Origin: a virus
Length of the DNA: 38,836 nucleotides
Reading direction: 5' to 3' (one strand)
Virus record (IMG/VR): IMGVR_UViG_3300015171_000013
Span: 1 to 38,836 of that record
Shown here: positions 1-8,400 of the stretch, piece by piece
Layout: each line of letters begins with the position of its first letter
Numbering within the stretch: the stretch's first letter is position 1
Made by a program: the position numbers and the translations under genes
The notes under the pieces: model-generated
The model's database searches: none
What the model was told of the DNA's origin: nothing
What the model saw: the letters and a program-made list of their open reading frames with translations, nothing else

Positions 1-225
1 GGAATTGTGCCTCAGTTGGGCAAGGAAGCGTTGGAGGCAATGCGAGCGGCGATCAAGGTCGGATTTACGTTCTACCTCTGGCCCGAGGTCTGCAAAAAGG
101 CCGATGCGTTGTGCGGCGATCCGACCTCCATGTGGGTGGTGATTCACTGGATGGATAATACGCCGCGACAGGCGATGATGGCCGAACTGTTGGCTGAGGT
201 CGAATCGAACATTGCAGGGATGTAG
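1..225 (+). CDS. hypothetical protein, possibly 5'-truncated by the window edge
   Basis: Short protein, 72 residues if it starts at the GTG at position 7. The frame stays open to the window edge, so the true start may lie upstream. The sequence is helical in its N-terminal third and has an aromatic patch (FYLWPEVC) and a Trp-rich strand (MWVVIHWMD). I recognise no family. It is followed after two bases by the next plus-strand gene, so it belongs to the small-gene operon. The stop TAG at 223-225 is clear. Function unknown; it is likely a real gene because of its spacing and its non-overlap with other plausible genes. Confidence 0.5.
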   Translation, partial: GIVPQLGKEALEAMRAAIKVGFTFYLWPEVCKKADALCGDPTSMWVVIHWMDNTPRQAMMAELLAEVESNIAGM

Positions 226-227
226 CC

Positions 228-842
228 GTGGCCAAGGCGATCAAGAATCTGTTCTCCAGCCTCCGGGCGAAGAGGATCAAAAAGGGCGAAGTCGTCCAGC
301 CGCCTCCGAAGAAGGAACGGAAGCCGAATAAAGAGAAGCCCGAGAAGCCGAAAGACCTGGACCCCAAAGAGGCGAGCAAGTGGAACTACATGCGACTGGA
401 ACAAATGGGAATCGGGATCGAGTTCGTCGAGAAGGGGCCGAGCTATCAGGCGATCAAACTTTTGCTCGCCCGCGAACTCACAGTCGAGGCTGTGGCCGAG
501 AAATGCGGCTTCCAGAAGTGGGAGAGGATCTACGCCTCAAAGGGACAGTTGGGACTGTTGTGGATCAAGGGAGTGAAGGAAGGGAAGATCGAGCAGAGGC
601 GGCTGAATAACATCCGGTGCCGCAGGGATGCGAGCTTACTTTTGTCGGCCCTCCTGGAGCCGGAGAAGTTCGAGAAGTTCTTTCTGCTCGACCTGAAGAA
701 AGCACTGAGCAACGCTGAGGTCCAGGCCGTGGCGTTGGACTTGAGGTACGTCTGCGGTGCGTTGCCGCTGGACGTGTTCGAAAGGTGTAAGGCCGCTGGC
801 AAGAAGCGGCGGGATGAGGTAGTGGGTGGCATCCCAGACTAG
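228..842 (+). CDS. hypothetical basic phage protein, possible helix-turn-helix
   Basis: 204 residues, GTG start two bases after the previous stop. The N-terminal 50 residues are very rich in Lys and Pro (KKERKPNKEKPEKPKD), as in a disordered nucleic-acid-binding tail. A stretch around residues 78-105 (ELTVEAVAEKCGFQKWERIYAS) has the spacing of a helix-turn-helix. The C-terminal half is helical and charged. No family is recognised, and the DNA-binding suggestion is only an inference from composition. It is the second gene of a tightly packed plus-strand operon. A much longer antisense frame across it is treated as a shadow. Confidence 0.7.
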   Translation: MAKAIKNLFSSLRAKRIKKGEVVQPPPKKERKPNKEKPEKPKDLDPKEASKWNYMRLEQMGIGIEFVEKGPSYQAIKLLLARELTVEAVAEKCGFQKWERIYASKGQLGLLWIKGVKEGKIEQRRLNNIRCRRDASLLLSALLEPEKFEKFFLLDLKKALSNAEVQAVALDLRYVCGALPLDVFERCKAAGKKRRDEVVGGIPD

Positions 843-851
843 GAGGCGACC

Positions 852-1163
852 GTGGCAAAGAAGAAAGACAAACCCGCCGATTCCCAGGAACCGGCACCGA
901 AGAAACGTGGCAAGCAGGGGCGGCTTCCGGGGATGGAGAGAGACAACATCCCCGAGCTTGAAACTGCGGCCGAGGCTTATGTGGTCGCACGAGACGCCCG
1001 CATGGCCTACACGAAAACCGAGACTCAGAAACGAGACAAGCTTTCGGAACTGATGCACAAACACGGCCTCAAGAAGTATGAGACCGACGACGAGCAGGTT
1101 GTTGAACTCGACAGCAAGGAAAAGCTGAAGGTCAACAAGAAGAAAGAGAGGGATGACCTGTGA
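852..1163 (+). CDS. conserved phage hypothetical protein
   Basis: 103 residues, GTG start after AGGAGG-like bases (tagGAGGcgaccGTG). The Lys-rich N-terminus ends in GRLPGM. It is followed by a helical core (IPELETAAEAYVVARDARM) and a compact C-terminal unit (LMHKHGLKKYETDDEQVVEL). This layout, with a helix containing R-D-x-R followed by a short Lxx-M-K/H-x-H/N-G-xxx-Y beta unit, is one I recognise from small phage proteins of unknown role. The stop overlaps the next start (GTGA), so translation is probably coupled. Function unknown. Confidence 0.75.
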   Translation: MAKKKDKPADSQEPAPKKRGKQGRLPGMERDNIPELETAAEAYVVARDARMAYTKTETQKRDKLSELMHKHGLKKYETDDEQVVELDSKEKLKVNKKKERDDL

Positions 1164-1345
1164 GCGATCCAAGTATCCCAGACATCGACCGGCGTGGAGG
1201 CGACTTGCTCGCCCGAATCGCAGAGGTCCCCGAGGCCGACCCGCTGAAGCCGCTGCTGACCGCGGCGGCCCGTGAAGTCGAAAGACTATACTTGGCAATA
1301 TCCCAGGTTGAGGCCGCTGCTGCGTCAACCAGGATCGGAGGGTAA
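1160..1345 (+). CDS. hypothetical small helical protein
   Basis: 61 residues, GTG start overlapping the upstream TGA by four bases, which suggests translational coupling. The protein is acidic to neutral and mostly helical (PLLTAAAREVERLYLAISQV), ending in a flexible Gly-rich tail. No family recognised. The ribosome-binding site of the next gene (GGAGGG at about 1337-1342) lies at its very end, so gene boundaries here are well defined. Confidence 0.6.
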   Translation: MSDPSIPDIDRRGGDLLARIAEVPEADPLKPLLTAAAREVERLYLAISQVEAAAASTRIGG

Positions 1346-1349
1346 ACCG

Positions 1350-1595
1350 ATGATCCCGACCAAATGCCGTTCCTGCGGAGCCCAGGTCGCATGGGTGACG
1401 ATGGCCAAGAGCGGCAAGAAGGCCCCGGTGGACTTCGACCCTACACTCATCGGCAACATCAGGATCGGCGACAAGGACGTGGCCGAGGTTATCCCGAAGT
1501 ACGCCGTCGTGACGGCGCGTGACGCCGGCGAGGCCCTTTACATTTCGCACTTCGCCACCTGTCCGGGAAGTGCGTCTCACAGGAAGCCGCGATGA
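1350..1595 (+). CDS. zinc-ribbon phage protein
   Basis: 81 residues from the ATG at 1350, chosen over an in-frame ATG at 1272 because GGAGGGTAAACCG precedes it and the zinc motif starts immediately after. It has CRSC at residues 6-9 and a C-terminal SHFATC, giving a probable Cys-x2-Cys / His-x3-Cys zinc site around a small beta domain (KAPVDFDP, NIRIGDK). This arrangement is common in small phage and plasmid proteins with no assigned role. Its stop overlaps the next ATG. A structural zinc site is likely; the biological role is unknown. Confidence 0.75.
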   Translation: MIPTKCRSCGAQVAWVTMAKSGKKAPVDFDPTLIGNIRIGDKDVAEVIPKYAVVTARDAGEALYISHFATCPGSASHRKPR

Positions 1596-1789
1596 CCCTG
1601 CTTGAATTCACCGAGAAGTACCGCCATGAGTTTGGCGGGATGATCGCGGACATCGGCAGCACGGATGCCAGAGGGCCGGCGTTGGCAATGAAGCTGCGCA
1701 ATAACTTCCGGAAGATCGACGGACTGTTGAAAGAGATATTCGAAGAACTGGCCCCGCCGAATGGTGAGGCCCCAACAAAGAAGGTGTGA
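1592..1789 (+). CDS. hypothetical small protein
   Basis: 65 residues, with ATGA overlap at both ends (stop of the preceding gene, start of the following gene). The protein is helical and amphipathic (LRNNFRKIDGLLKEIFEEL) with a Pro-rich tail. No family recognised. Overlapping junctions support it as a genuine member of the operon. Confidence 0.65.
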   Translation: MTLLEFTEKYRHEFGGMIADIGSTDARGPALAMKLRNNFRKIDGLLKEIFEELAPPNGEAPTKKV

Positions 1790-2049
1790 CTGTGGAAGCT
1801 GTCCTGTGCAAGCTCAGTGCCGCAGACTTCGATGACGCCGTTCATAACGGCCTGAAGGAAGGTGGCGACTTGGCGTTCTTTGTCAAGACAAAGGCCACCG
1901 AAGGAGGCAAACCGGCAATCGTCGTGACGTTCACGGTCGAGTTGCCCGGAGGCGGCCTCGCTCGCGCCCAGTGTGTGACGACGTTGGCCAACATGAAGAA
2001 TGTGTTGGCGATTTTGAATGGATGGGAGAGCAGCGGATTTCTCTCTTAG
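1786..2049 (+). CDS. hypothetical alpha/beta protein
   Basis: 87 residues, GTG start overlapping the upstream stop (GTGA). It has alternating strands and helices (LAFFVKTKAT, AIVVTFTVEL, ARAQCVTTLANMKNVLAIL). The pattern suggests a small single-domain fold with an exposed beta sheet. No family recognised. A 46-base gap with an AAGGAAA ribosome-binding site follows before the next gene. Confidence 0.65.
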   Translation: MTVEAVLCKLSAADFDDAVHNGLKEGGDLAFFVKTKATEGGKPAIVVTFTVELPGGGLARAQCVTTLANMKNVLAILNGWESSGFLS

Positions 2050-2095
2050 TCCATAACCGGCCCCCGAGGCCCCAACCCAGAAAGGAAAGTGACCC

Positions 2096-2311
2096 GTGGC
2101 CAAGACAAATGAGAATGTGACCCAACCAGCCGAGGACGATCCCGAAGAATCGACCAGGGCGATGGACCCGGAGATTCGAGTCATGGGCCAGATGGTCCGC
2201 ATCGTCGAGAAGATCGATGAGCCGGCCCGAGGCCGCGTGATCGAATGGCTTCGGGCGAGATACCCGTTCCAGTATTGCGGCCTCACACTGCCGGGCCGCG
2301 ACAAGGAGTAA
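2096..2311 (+). CDS. hypothetical small acidic phage protein
   Basis: 71 residues, GTG start preceded by AAGGAAAGTGACCC. The N-terminus is acidic and disordered. The C-terminal helix-rich part (MVRIVEKIDEPARGRVIEWL) resembles a short helical unit ending in R-V-x-x-W-L-x-x-R-Y/F that recurs in small phage proteins. That family has no known role. It ends one base before the HNH gene. Confidence 0.65.
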   Translation: MAKTNENVTQPAEDDPEESTRAMDPEIRVMGQMVRIVEKIDEPARGRVIEWLRARYPFQYCGLTLPGRDKE

Positions 2312-2312
2312 C

Positions 2313-2717
2313 ATGCGAATCTTGAACCGAGAACTCCAGCGGGAATTCGCCACCCCTGGCCGATGCGAACTGTGCGGCGTCATGTGCGCGGCCCGAGAGG
2401 GCCACCACCTACGAAGCCGCAGTCCCGAAATCACGGTACGGATCAACTTGATCTCGTTGGGGTCCTCGGCTCAATTCCAGTGTAAGTGCCACCACGACAT
2501 CCACTGGAACGGCCGCGGAAAGGCCGATTGCGTGGTGAAGGTCTGCGTGAGGGAGAAGTGTACCCTCGGCGACCGAGACCGAGTGATGGAGTTGATCTGG
2601 CGAGCCCCCAAGGCATCGCCCAGGGCGTGGTTCGAGGCCGAGGCTACGGAGTGGTCGAGGTCGGCCCTTGCGTTGCTGAGGCGGACACTGGACGAAGCCA
2701 ACATAACGGAGGAGTGA
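2313..2717 (+). CDS. HNH-type nuclease domain protein
   Basis: 134 residues, ATG after AAGGAG. Key residues fit a zinc-stabilised HNH (beta-beta-alpha metal) fold: C18/C21 (CELC), H31/H32 (EGHH, catalytic-type His), N45, then C57/C59, H60/H61 and H64 (CKCHHDIH). The C-terminal 60 residues are helical. HNH enzymes nick or cut DNA; in phages they act in packaging, homing or host-DNA attack. Here it lies far from the terminase, beside another nuclease-like gene in the small-gene operon, so a packaging role is less likely. Catalysis is inferred from motif spacing only. Confidence 0.7.
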   Translation: MRILNRELQREFATPGRCELCGVMCAAREGHHLRSRSPEITVRINLISLGSSAQFQCKCHHDIHWNGRGKADCVVKVCVREKCTLGDRDRVMELIWRAPKASPRAWFEAEATEWSRSALALLRRTLDEANITEE

Positions 2718-2718
2718 C

Positions 2719-3111
2719 ATGGCCGAAGCAAAGAAGAAACCCAAGAAGAAATCGCCGACTGCCCGAGCGCTCGAACAACTGCGCAAGGACGGCTACCCAG
2801 CAGGTATCGTTGAGAAGTGGAATCAATGGGCCAAGGTTCGCCAGGACTTATTCGGCTTCATTGACATCATTTACCTTACGCCGTCGAACGCCGTGGCCCT
2901 GCAAGTCACCGTGGGCGACCGACACGCCGACCACAAGAAGAAGATTCTCGCTGAGCCCAGGGCTTTGACGTGGCTCAAAACAGGCAACATCATCGAGCTT
3001 TGGTCCTACGCTTTGCAAGGGGCCAAGGGGAAGGTAAAGAAGTACGTCTGCCGCAAGGAGGAGTTGGTCCTGAGTGACTTTGTGGAGGCCAAACATGCCG
3101 AAGAAGCGTGA
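2719..3111 (+). CDS. PD-(D/E)xK-like nuclease fold protein
   Basis: 130 residues, ATG after GGAGGAGTGAC. The Lys-rich N-terminus is followed by the core R41-Q-D-L-F-G-F-I-D49 ... V59-A-L-Q62-V-T64 ... H69, H72, K73. The order G-x-x-D, hydrophobic strand, Q-x-T, then H/K matches a phage family related to VRR-NUC/Holliday-resolvase-like nucleases, in which the usual E-x-K is written Q-x-T. D49 and Q62 would bind metal. Whether the substitution keeps activity cannot be judged here. It follows the HNH gene by one base, so the two may act together. The next gene starts inside its 3' end. Confidence 0.6.
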   Translation: MAEAKKKPKKKSPTARALEQLRKDGYPAGIVEKWNQWAKVRQDLFGFIDIIYLTPSNAVALQVTVGDRHADHKKKILAEPRALTWLKTGNIIELWSYALQGAKGKVKKYVCRKEELVLSDFVEAKHAEEA

Positions 3112-3382
3112 ATGCCAAATCTGCGGCCGAGTCGCCGGGACGCTGAAAGGCCGATGCGGCGAGGACACAGACACGAAGCTCGGCCCCGTCGAGAAGTGCG
3201 AACTCTGCAAGAAGTGGCGATGCCCGGATTGCGCCCACGAGAACGACTGCTGTTTCGAGGACGAAGAGGGCGACGGCTTCAAATGCCCAGTTGGTTGGCA
3301 AGAGGAGTCGAACGTCGGAGGCTACATTACCTACTCCAGAATCGAGGCCACCAAATGGACCCAGACGAACGCACACGCTTGA
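3095..3382 (+). CDS. Cys-rich zinc-binding protein
   Basis: 95 residues from the ATG at 3095. I chose this over an in-frame ATG at 3074 because GGAGG sits just upstream and the first zinc knuckle begins at residue 7. Cys pairs are C7-x2-C10, C35-x2-C38 and C43-x2-C46, with further Cys at 21, 52, 53 and 63. This suggests two treble-clef or zinc-ribbon modules. It overlaps the preceding nuclease-like gene by 17 bases and the following gene by 28. Such proteins often bind nucleic acid or partner enzymes. The exact role is unknown. Confidence 0.65.
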   Translation: MPKKRECQICGRVAGTLKGRCGEDTDTKLGPVEKCELCKKWRCPDCAHENDCCFEDEEGDGFKCPVGWQEESNVGGYITYSRIEATKWTQTNAHA

Positions 3383-3846
3383 ACAGCCGACTGGAGAAGA
3401 AGCGGCGACAGAAGGCCGAGAACCCACTGGAGGCGATCCTGAGGCCGGAGCCGGCCTTTCAGCGAAAAGATGGCCATTCCAAACTGGTGTTCGACAAGGA
3501 CACGAAGACAATCGTGTCCACAGACCCTCACCCGGCCCCTCTCCCAGCCGTCGCCGATGCGCCACCTGAGCCGGTTGTGACGGAGCCGCCTCTGCCGATG
3601 AAGCGGCCCAAGAAGAACTCCCCAAAGGCCAGGGATGAGAGAATGAAGGGCCGGTTCCCCTTCGAAACCACAGTAGCGGCGGGATTCACCCAGAAAGGCG
3701 AATGGATCGTCGATGTTCGCGTACCCTGGGGCGCTCGCGGCTTCAAGAGTTTTCAAATCGTTCACAGCGGCATCCACCAAGCCCTCGAAATCCTCTGGGG
3801 CCGATACTCGGAGTGGGTGGCCCAACAAGCGAAGGAGCCGACATGA
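3355..3846 (+). CDS. hypothetical protein with C-terminal alpha/beta domain
   Basis: 163 residues from the ATG at 3355. The frame is open further upstream, but that part reads as a shadow of the Cys-rich gene. The N-terminal 110 residues are charged, then Pro-rich (disordered linker). The C-terminal 50 residues form a likely folded unit (TVAAGFTQKGEWIVDVRV, then GFKSFQIVHSGIHQALEIL). No family recognised. Its stop overlaps the next ATG. Confidence 0.55.
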   Translation: MDPDERTRLNSRLEKKRRQKAENPLEAILRPEPAFQRKDGHSKLVFDKDTKTIVSTDPHPAPLPAVADAPPEPVVTEPPLPMKRPKKNSPKARDERMKGRFPFETTVAAGFTQKGEWIVDVRVPWGARGFKSFQIVHSGIHQALEILWGRYSEWVAQQAKEPT

Positions 3847-4079
3847 CCGAGTATCCGCTTTACGAGGCCCGCAATAACATGGGTCCGATGGTACTGGTTA
3901 ACCCCCACGGCTCTGGGCGTCGGTGCATCCTGTTAGACGACGACGGACAGGCTCGGGGCTGCCTGATGCCGGGGAGTTGGATGGCGTATTACCGTGCGGA
4001 TGCACAGTGGCGAGAGGAGCCGATCCCGTCACTGTGGACTCAATTCCTGCAATGGATCGGCCTCACCAAAAAGGAGTAA
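3843..4079 (+). CDS. hypothetical small beta-rich protein
   Basis: 78 residues, ATGA overlap with the previous stop. It is beta-rich (MVLVNPHG, RRCILLDDDGQARG) with a C-terminal aromatic helix (LWTQFLQWIGLTKKE) that could lie on a membrane or a partner surface. No family recognised. The start at 3843 is supported by the overlap. Confidence 0.55.
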   Translation: MTEYPLYEARNNMGPMVLVNPHGSGRRCILLDDDGQARGCLMPGSWMAYYRADAQWREEPIPSLWTQFLQWIGLTKKE

Positions 4080-4081
4080 CC

Positions 4082-4264
4082 ATGTCAGAACCGAAGCGCA
4101 GGAAGGGCGGCAAAGCAATGGTGTTTCCGAAGCGGCTCAATGGGCCGCCCCCTCAGTCTACCGGCCAGTCGATTGAGGGATTCTTGAACGGGATCAACGG
4201 CTTGAAGAAGGTTAACCCAACGATGTCTCAACCGAGGCAAAAGGGAGGAGATAAAGCGTCATGA
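4082..4264 (+). CDS. hypothetical small basic protein
   Basis: 60 residues, ATG preceded by AAGGAGTAACC. It is rich in Lys, Arg, Gly and Pro with little hydrophobic core, so probably disordered or nucleic-acid binding. Its stop overlaps the next ATG (ATGA). No family recognised. Confidence 0.5.
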   Translation: MSEPKRRKGGKAMVFPKRLNGPPPQSTGQSIEGFLNGINGLKKVNPTMSQPRQKGGDKAS

Positions 4265-4602
4265 CACCCGCTGAACGAGCCAGAAAGATCATCGACCAAA
4301 CATATGGATGCACCGGCATCAAGTCGCGAGATGAGCTTGGAGTGGCTATTGCCCAGGCCATCTACGACGCTCTCGCCGAGTCGGCCCCGAAGTGGTCCAA
4401 GGAGCCGCCCACGGTGGCCGGATGGTATTGGAGCCGAGGCGTCGTTTCGTTCAGCGGAGAAAGGCCCGTGCTTGTCCGGTGCAGTCGGCCCCCGTGGATC
4501 GACCCGGAACGTCAGGATTTGTACTGGTACTACGCTGATGGCTCAGGCGGCGAGGATATAGTCCGTGGCGAATGGTCCGGCCCCTTGGAGCGGCCCCAAT
4601 GA
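4261..4602 (+). CDS. hypothetical phage protein with GWYW motif
   Basis: 113 residues. A helical N-terminus (IIDQTYG...AIAQAIYDAL) is followed by KEPPTVAGWYWSRG and a beta-rich C-terminus. The P-P-T-x-x-G-W-Y-W motif is common in small phage-encoded proteins of unknown role, where it opens a compact beta domain. ATGA overlaps on both sides place it firmly in the operon. Function unknown. Confidence 0.65.
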   Translation: MTPAERARKIIDQTYGCTGIKSRDELGVAIAQAIYDALAESAPKWSKEPPTVAGWYWSRGVVSFSGERPVLVRCSRPPWIDPERQDLYWYYADGSGGEDIVRGEWSGPLERPQ

Positions 4603-4904
4603 ACAAACCTGAACAAGTGGCCCTGAAGCCGCTCCTCCCCGGCCAAACGGAGGACCTGGAGGAATTGGAACTCAGGGCCGACCGGGCGATGGCATTGGCT
4701 GGCCTGGTGGCCGCTGAGCCGCTGTCACTGAGAGAACTCCAGCACTTGCTCGGCTTGACGCGATACGAGTTGTATCCTGTGCTGGGATGCCGGGCTGCAT
4801 CGCGGCAACTGAAGGTTCAACACGACTGGTTCGAAGTGAGAGGCGGCAAAATCGCACTGACCTCGGAAGGGGTGCGGTGTTACTTTGAGAGGATTGGATT
4901 ATGA
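4599..4904 (+). CDS. winged-helix protein, possible transcriptional regulator
   Basis: 101 residues from the ATG at 4599, overlapping the preceding stop. A helix-turn-helix is visible at about residues 43-70 (LSLRELQHLLGLTRYELYPVL) and is followed by a wing-like hairpin (DWFEVRGGKIALTSEGVRCY). The Ser/Leu-Arg-Glu-Leu start, the turn before the recognition helix and the terminal T-S-E-G match winged-helix DNA-binding domains. A regulatory role in the early-to-late switch is an inference. A protein-protein role cannot be excluded. Confidence 0.6.
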   Translation: MNKPEQVALKPLLPGQTEDLEELELRADRAMALAGLVAAEPLSLRELQHLLGLTRYELYPVLGCRAASRQLKVQHDWFEVRGGKIALTSEGVRCYFERIGL

Positions 4905-5410
4905 GTCCTGAAGAACGAGCGGAGGCCGCTTTTACGGCGTGGCGGAATGACTATATGGCCACAGAGAAGAGAGATTTGGGCGAATACCCCGGCCTCTTGG
5001 AAAGCCATATCGCGGCCGCCATCCGTGCAGCCGTAGAAGAAGCAGCGGCCGCCGAGAGAGATGTGTGTCGGCTGGAGTGCGTGTTCCGAGAGATCGGTGC
5101 CAAAGGATACACGGAGGCCGAACTGGCTCTAATCCGACAGGTGTGCATTCGGATCGAACGCAACATTGCCGAACGCGGCGACAAGGATCATCGAACGCTT
5201 TCCTACAACCACATGCTCAGGCAGGACGTGGACTTGGCTGTGGCCGCCGAGAGAGAGGAGTGTGCCAAGGTGGCAGAGTCTGGCGAATTGCAGATAACCG
5301 GCCCCTGCGATCCAAAGGCGAAACAGCAAGCCGAATCTCTTGTGGCTGACACGGCTCGAAGCATTGCCGCGGCCATCCGAGCCCGTTCTACCGGCCCCGT
5401 CACTTCTTAG
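4901..5410 (+). CDS. hypothetical helical protein
   Basis: 169 residues, ATGA overlap with the previous gene. Mostly helical with repeated segments rich in Ala and Arg/Glu (HIAAAIRAAVEEAAAAERD, LAVAAEREECAKVAES, ARSIAAAIRARS). Such Ala/Glu-rich helical proteins are frequent last genes in phage small-gene operons. Some members are predicted coiled coils with no known function. It runs tail-to-tail into the giant minus-strand gene, overlapping it by 11 bases with no terminator between them. Confidence 0.65.
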   Translation: MSPEERAEAAFTAWRNDYMATEKRDLGEYPGLLESHIAAAIRAAVEEAAAAERDVCRLECVFREIGAKGYTEAELALIRQVCIRIERNIAERGDKDHRTLSYNHMLRQDVDLAVAAEREECAKVAESGELQITGPCDPKAKQQAESLVADTARSIAAAIRARSTGPVTS

Positions 5411-8400
5411 GCCGCAATCCCTGCCGCCACCACGGCACCCCTGACTGCACTTCTTCCAATGGCGTTTTGGCTTGCCGCTTGACCGGAGTTCCGAGCGGCA
5501 GGCCGAGCGTCTTTTCATCCGACTTCTTCCGGTCGATCTGCTCAGCGCCCCACGACATGCCAGCGGGAACGACGGCGGATTTGAGTTGCGAGCCGAGGAA
5601 CTGCTGCCGCTCTCTCTCCTTGCCGAACAGCTTTGATACTTCCGTGGTTTCCTTCACGAACGGCACTTCTTCAGCGAGGCCGAGCCCAGCCTTCGCCATC
5701 CCCTCGACGGCGTTACCCTTCGGAGCGTTCATCGCCCGCCGCATGGTAGCCCCGATCTGAAGCATTTCCAACAGCGGATTGTGGACGAGGTACTTCGGCA
5801 CATCGGCACCGGCCACGCGCAAGCCACCCACAGGAACGTCCCCAGGACGGCGGCGTTCGTCGGGATCGTAATAGCCACCCGCTTGGAAGAGTTGGGAGCC
5901 GCTTCCCTTTGAACCCGCGGTGAAGAAGCCGACAGCCAGGGCAGCGGCCCCGAGGCTTCCCTTCTGGAGTTGCCGCATAATCATGTCGGCTTGCTCTGGA
6001 GGAAGGTTCTCGATGCCCTTGGCGTAGGCCCGGCCCAATTGGACTGAGCCAGTAAGAGCCCCGGTCGCATAGGTGAACGACTCGGCCACAATGTTGGTCG
6101 GCACCTTGATGATCGGCAACAGGAACTTACCCGCGGTCGCCAGAGCCTTACCGCCGACACTGGCTTTGCCCGTGAGTGGGTTCGGCCGTTCGAGCGATTG
6201 GATGCCACGTTGCCACGCATCGACCACGCGGTTGTCTTGCATGAAGATCGACCGATCCGCGGCCTTCAGCGACTCGGTGAGGATTCGGGTTTGCACCACG
6301 GGATCGGTGGGGTCGATGCCGTTCTCGACGGCCCAGGCGTTGCCCTTCGTCATGGCCCGCGCAAAGGCCGCTCGCTTCACCGGAGCCTTCAAGGCCCCGT
6401 GGATGTTGCCCAGGAGATCGAGCCAGCCCTGTGGCATGGAAACCTTCTGGCCGAGAACGTCCATCTCGGTCTTTTTCATTCGCAGCATGTCGATCGAGTC
6501 TTGTAGGCCCTTGGTAAAGCCGTCCGTGAGGGCTTTAGACTCGGCCTCGACGTTCAGGCCGGTTTCGAGCATGGCCCGGCCACGGAGACCAGGGAGGGCT
6601 TTGCCGATGACGGAGCCAACGGCTTCCTCAATCGGTGTGATGCCGAACCGAGCGGCCCCGGCGCTGGTGAGCTTGGCGATCACGACTGGCGAGGAAAGGA
6701 CGAAGGCTCGGCGGACCTTCAGGAAGACGTCTTGCACCTTCTCGTTGAGAGGCTTGGTGGCCCAGCGGTCGCCGGCCATGTCAGACTGCCACTTCTGCTT
6801 CACGCGAGCGAGTTCGGTGTTGATCGGGACGTCTTTCTTTTCGCCGATCCATCGTCGGGCCTTGTTCGGGGTGATGGTCTCGCCCTTGTCGAGTTGATCC
6901 TGGAGTTCCTTGATCCGCTTGTGCATCTCCAAGACGGCTTTCTCCTCGGCCTCGGTGAGAGGCTTCCCTTTGGCCGCCTCTTTCTCCAGCGTCATTCGAG
7001 CCAGGGAGAAATCCTCTTTAATCATCATCTTGCGAGCGTTCAACGCGCCGCCGAGCGCGGAGCCGCCCTGCCGTAATACTTGATCGACTTTGAGGAGTTG
7101 GTCGGCCAGGACAGCGGAGCGAAGCCGCAGACTGAGTTGTTCGGAGGCGTCCTTAGATTCGTGGTAATTGTGGAGAACCCGGTCGTAGTCATTCTGGGTG
7201 GTGATCCGTTCGTGAAGGACGATGGCTTGATGGACTTCACTCTCGAACGCACGGGGCCGAGCGGCGTAATCGTCCACCAATTGCTTGCCGAGTTCGGGAT
7301 TCTGTTCGACTTGCCGCTTGGCAGTGTCCCAGACTTCTTCCCACCCTTTGCGCGCGACCTTCTCGATCGGCTCGAAGCCGCGTTCGGCCCGCTCGGCATC
7401 CACCTTGGCATTCTTCGCTCCGTGGAGTTCTTCGCCGACTCGTTTCACGTTGGCCTGGGCGCGTTCCCAGATGTCGGACAGGTGAGGCCGTATCTCTTCG
7501 CCGAACCGCTTCACCGCGTCGGCTGTGAACTGGGCGATGGTGTAGCCGGTGGTAATGATCTTTCCGGCCACATACTTGGCGAGGGAGGGAATGATCGTCG
7601 GGTCGAAGCCGGAGAAGGCGATGCTGCTGCCGAGCTTCTTCTTGAGTTCGGCGGCCCCTTCGTCGGCTAATCGCTTTCCGAAGTCGTAGAGGGGGTCTCG
7701 TCGTTCGGTTCCTGGGAGTTCTCCATCGGTGCCGGAGGGTTCAGGTCGGCCGAAGTCGCTGGGGTCGAAGTCGGCATTCCCCCCGAGATGTTCTTCCGAG
7801 AGGTCGCCTTCCGGAGATTCTTGAAGTCCGGCCTCGGCAGAGGGGGCAGACCTTTCGCCGACAGGAGCCGATTCAGTTCCGCGTGTTTCTTCCCCGCGAG
7901 TGAAAGCCGCATCAGAGGCTTCGGCAGAGAACCCAACAGTTTTGGCAGCCTTGGCCGCTTCATAATTTTCCCTTTCAGTTACGAGTTTTAACAGGGCGAG
8001 TTGGTGGCCTTCCTCGGCCGTCATGAGTTCCGGTCGGCCTTCGTTGTGGAGTTCGAGCAGCTTGGCCTCGGCGTCTTCGCCCTTGAAGAACTGCGGCCAT
8101 TCCTCGGCCATCTGTTCGGCCACGTCGTCGGAGCCTTTGATCTGATCTTCGAACTGCTGGCCTCGGCCGGACTGGCGGTTCGCCTGGGCCATGCGATGCT
8201 CTTTGCCGAACTCGTCGAGTCGGCCCATCATGTCGTCGTACATCTGCTGTTTTTCGCTCAGGTACTCGTTGGCCTGTTTCAACACGTCCTCGGTCTCGCC
8301 CCGGAGATGGGCCGGGTCGATCCCGTTTTGAACGGCGCCGGCATCGAACTCCTGTTGCTGCTGAACGAGTTGATCGCGATTGATCTTCGCCGTCTCGGCT

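Noticed and set aside
636-1580. Minus-strand frame (314 codons) across the small-gene operon
   Set aside because: It crosses several plus-strand genes with coupled start/stop overlaps; its composition is typical of antisense GC-rich frames.
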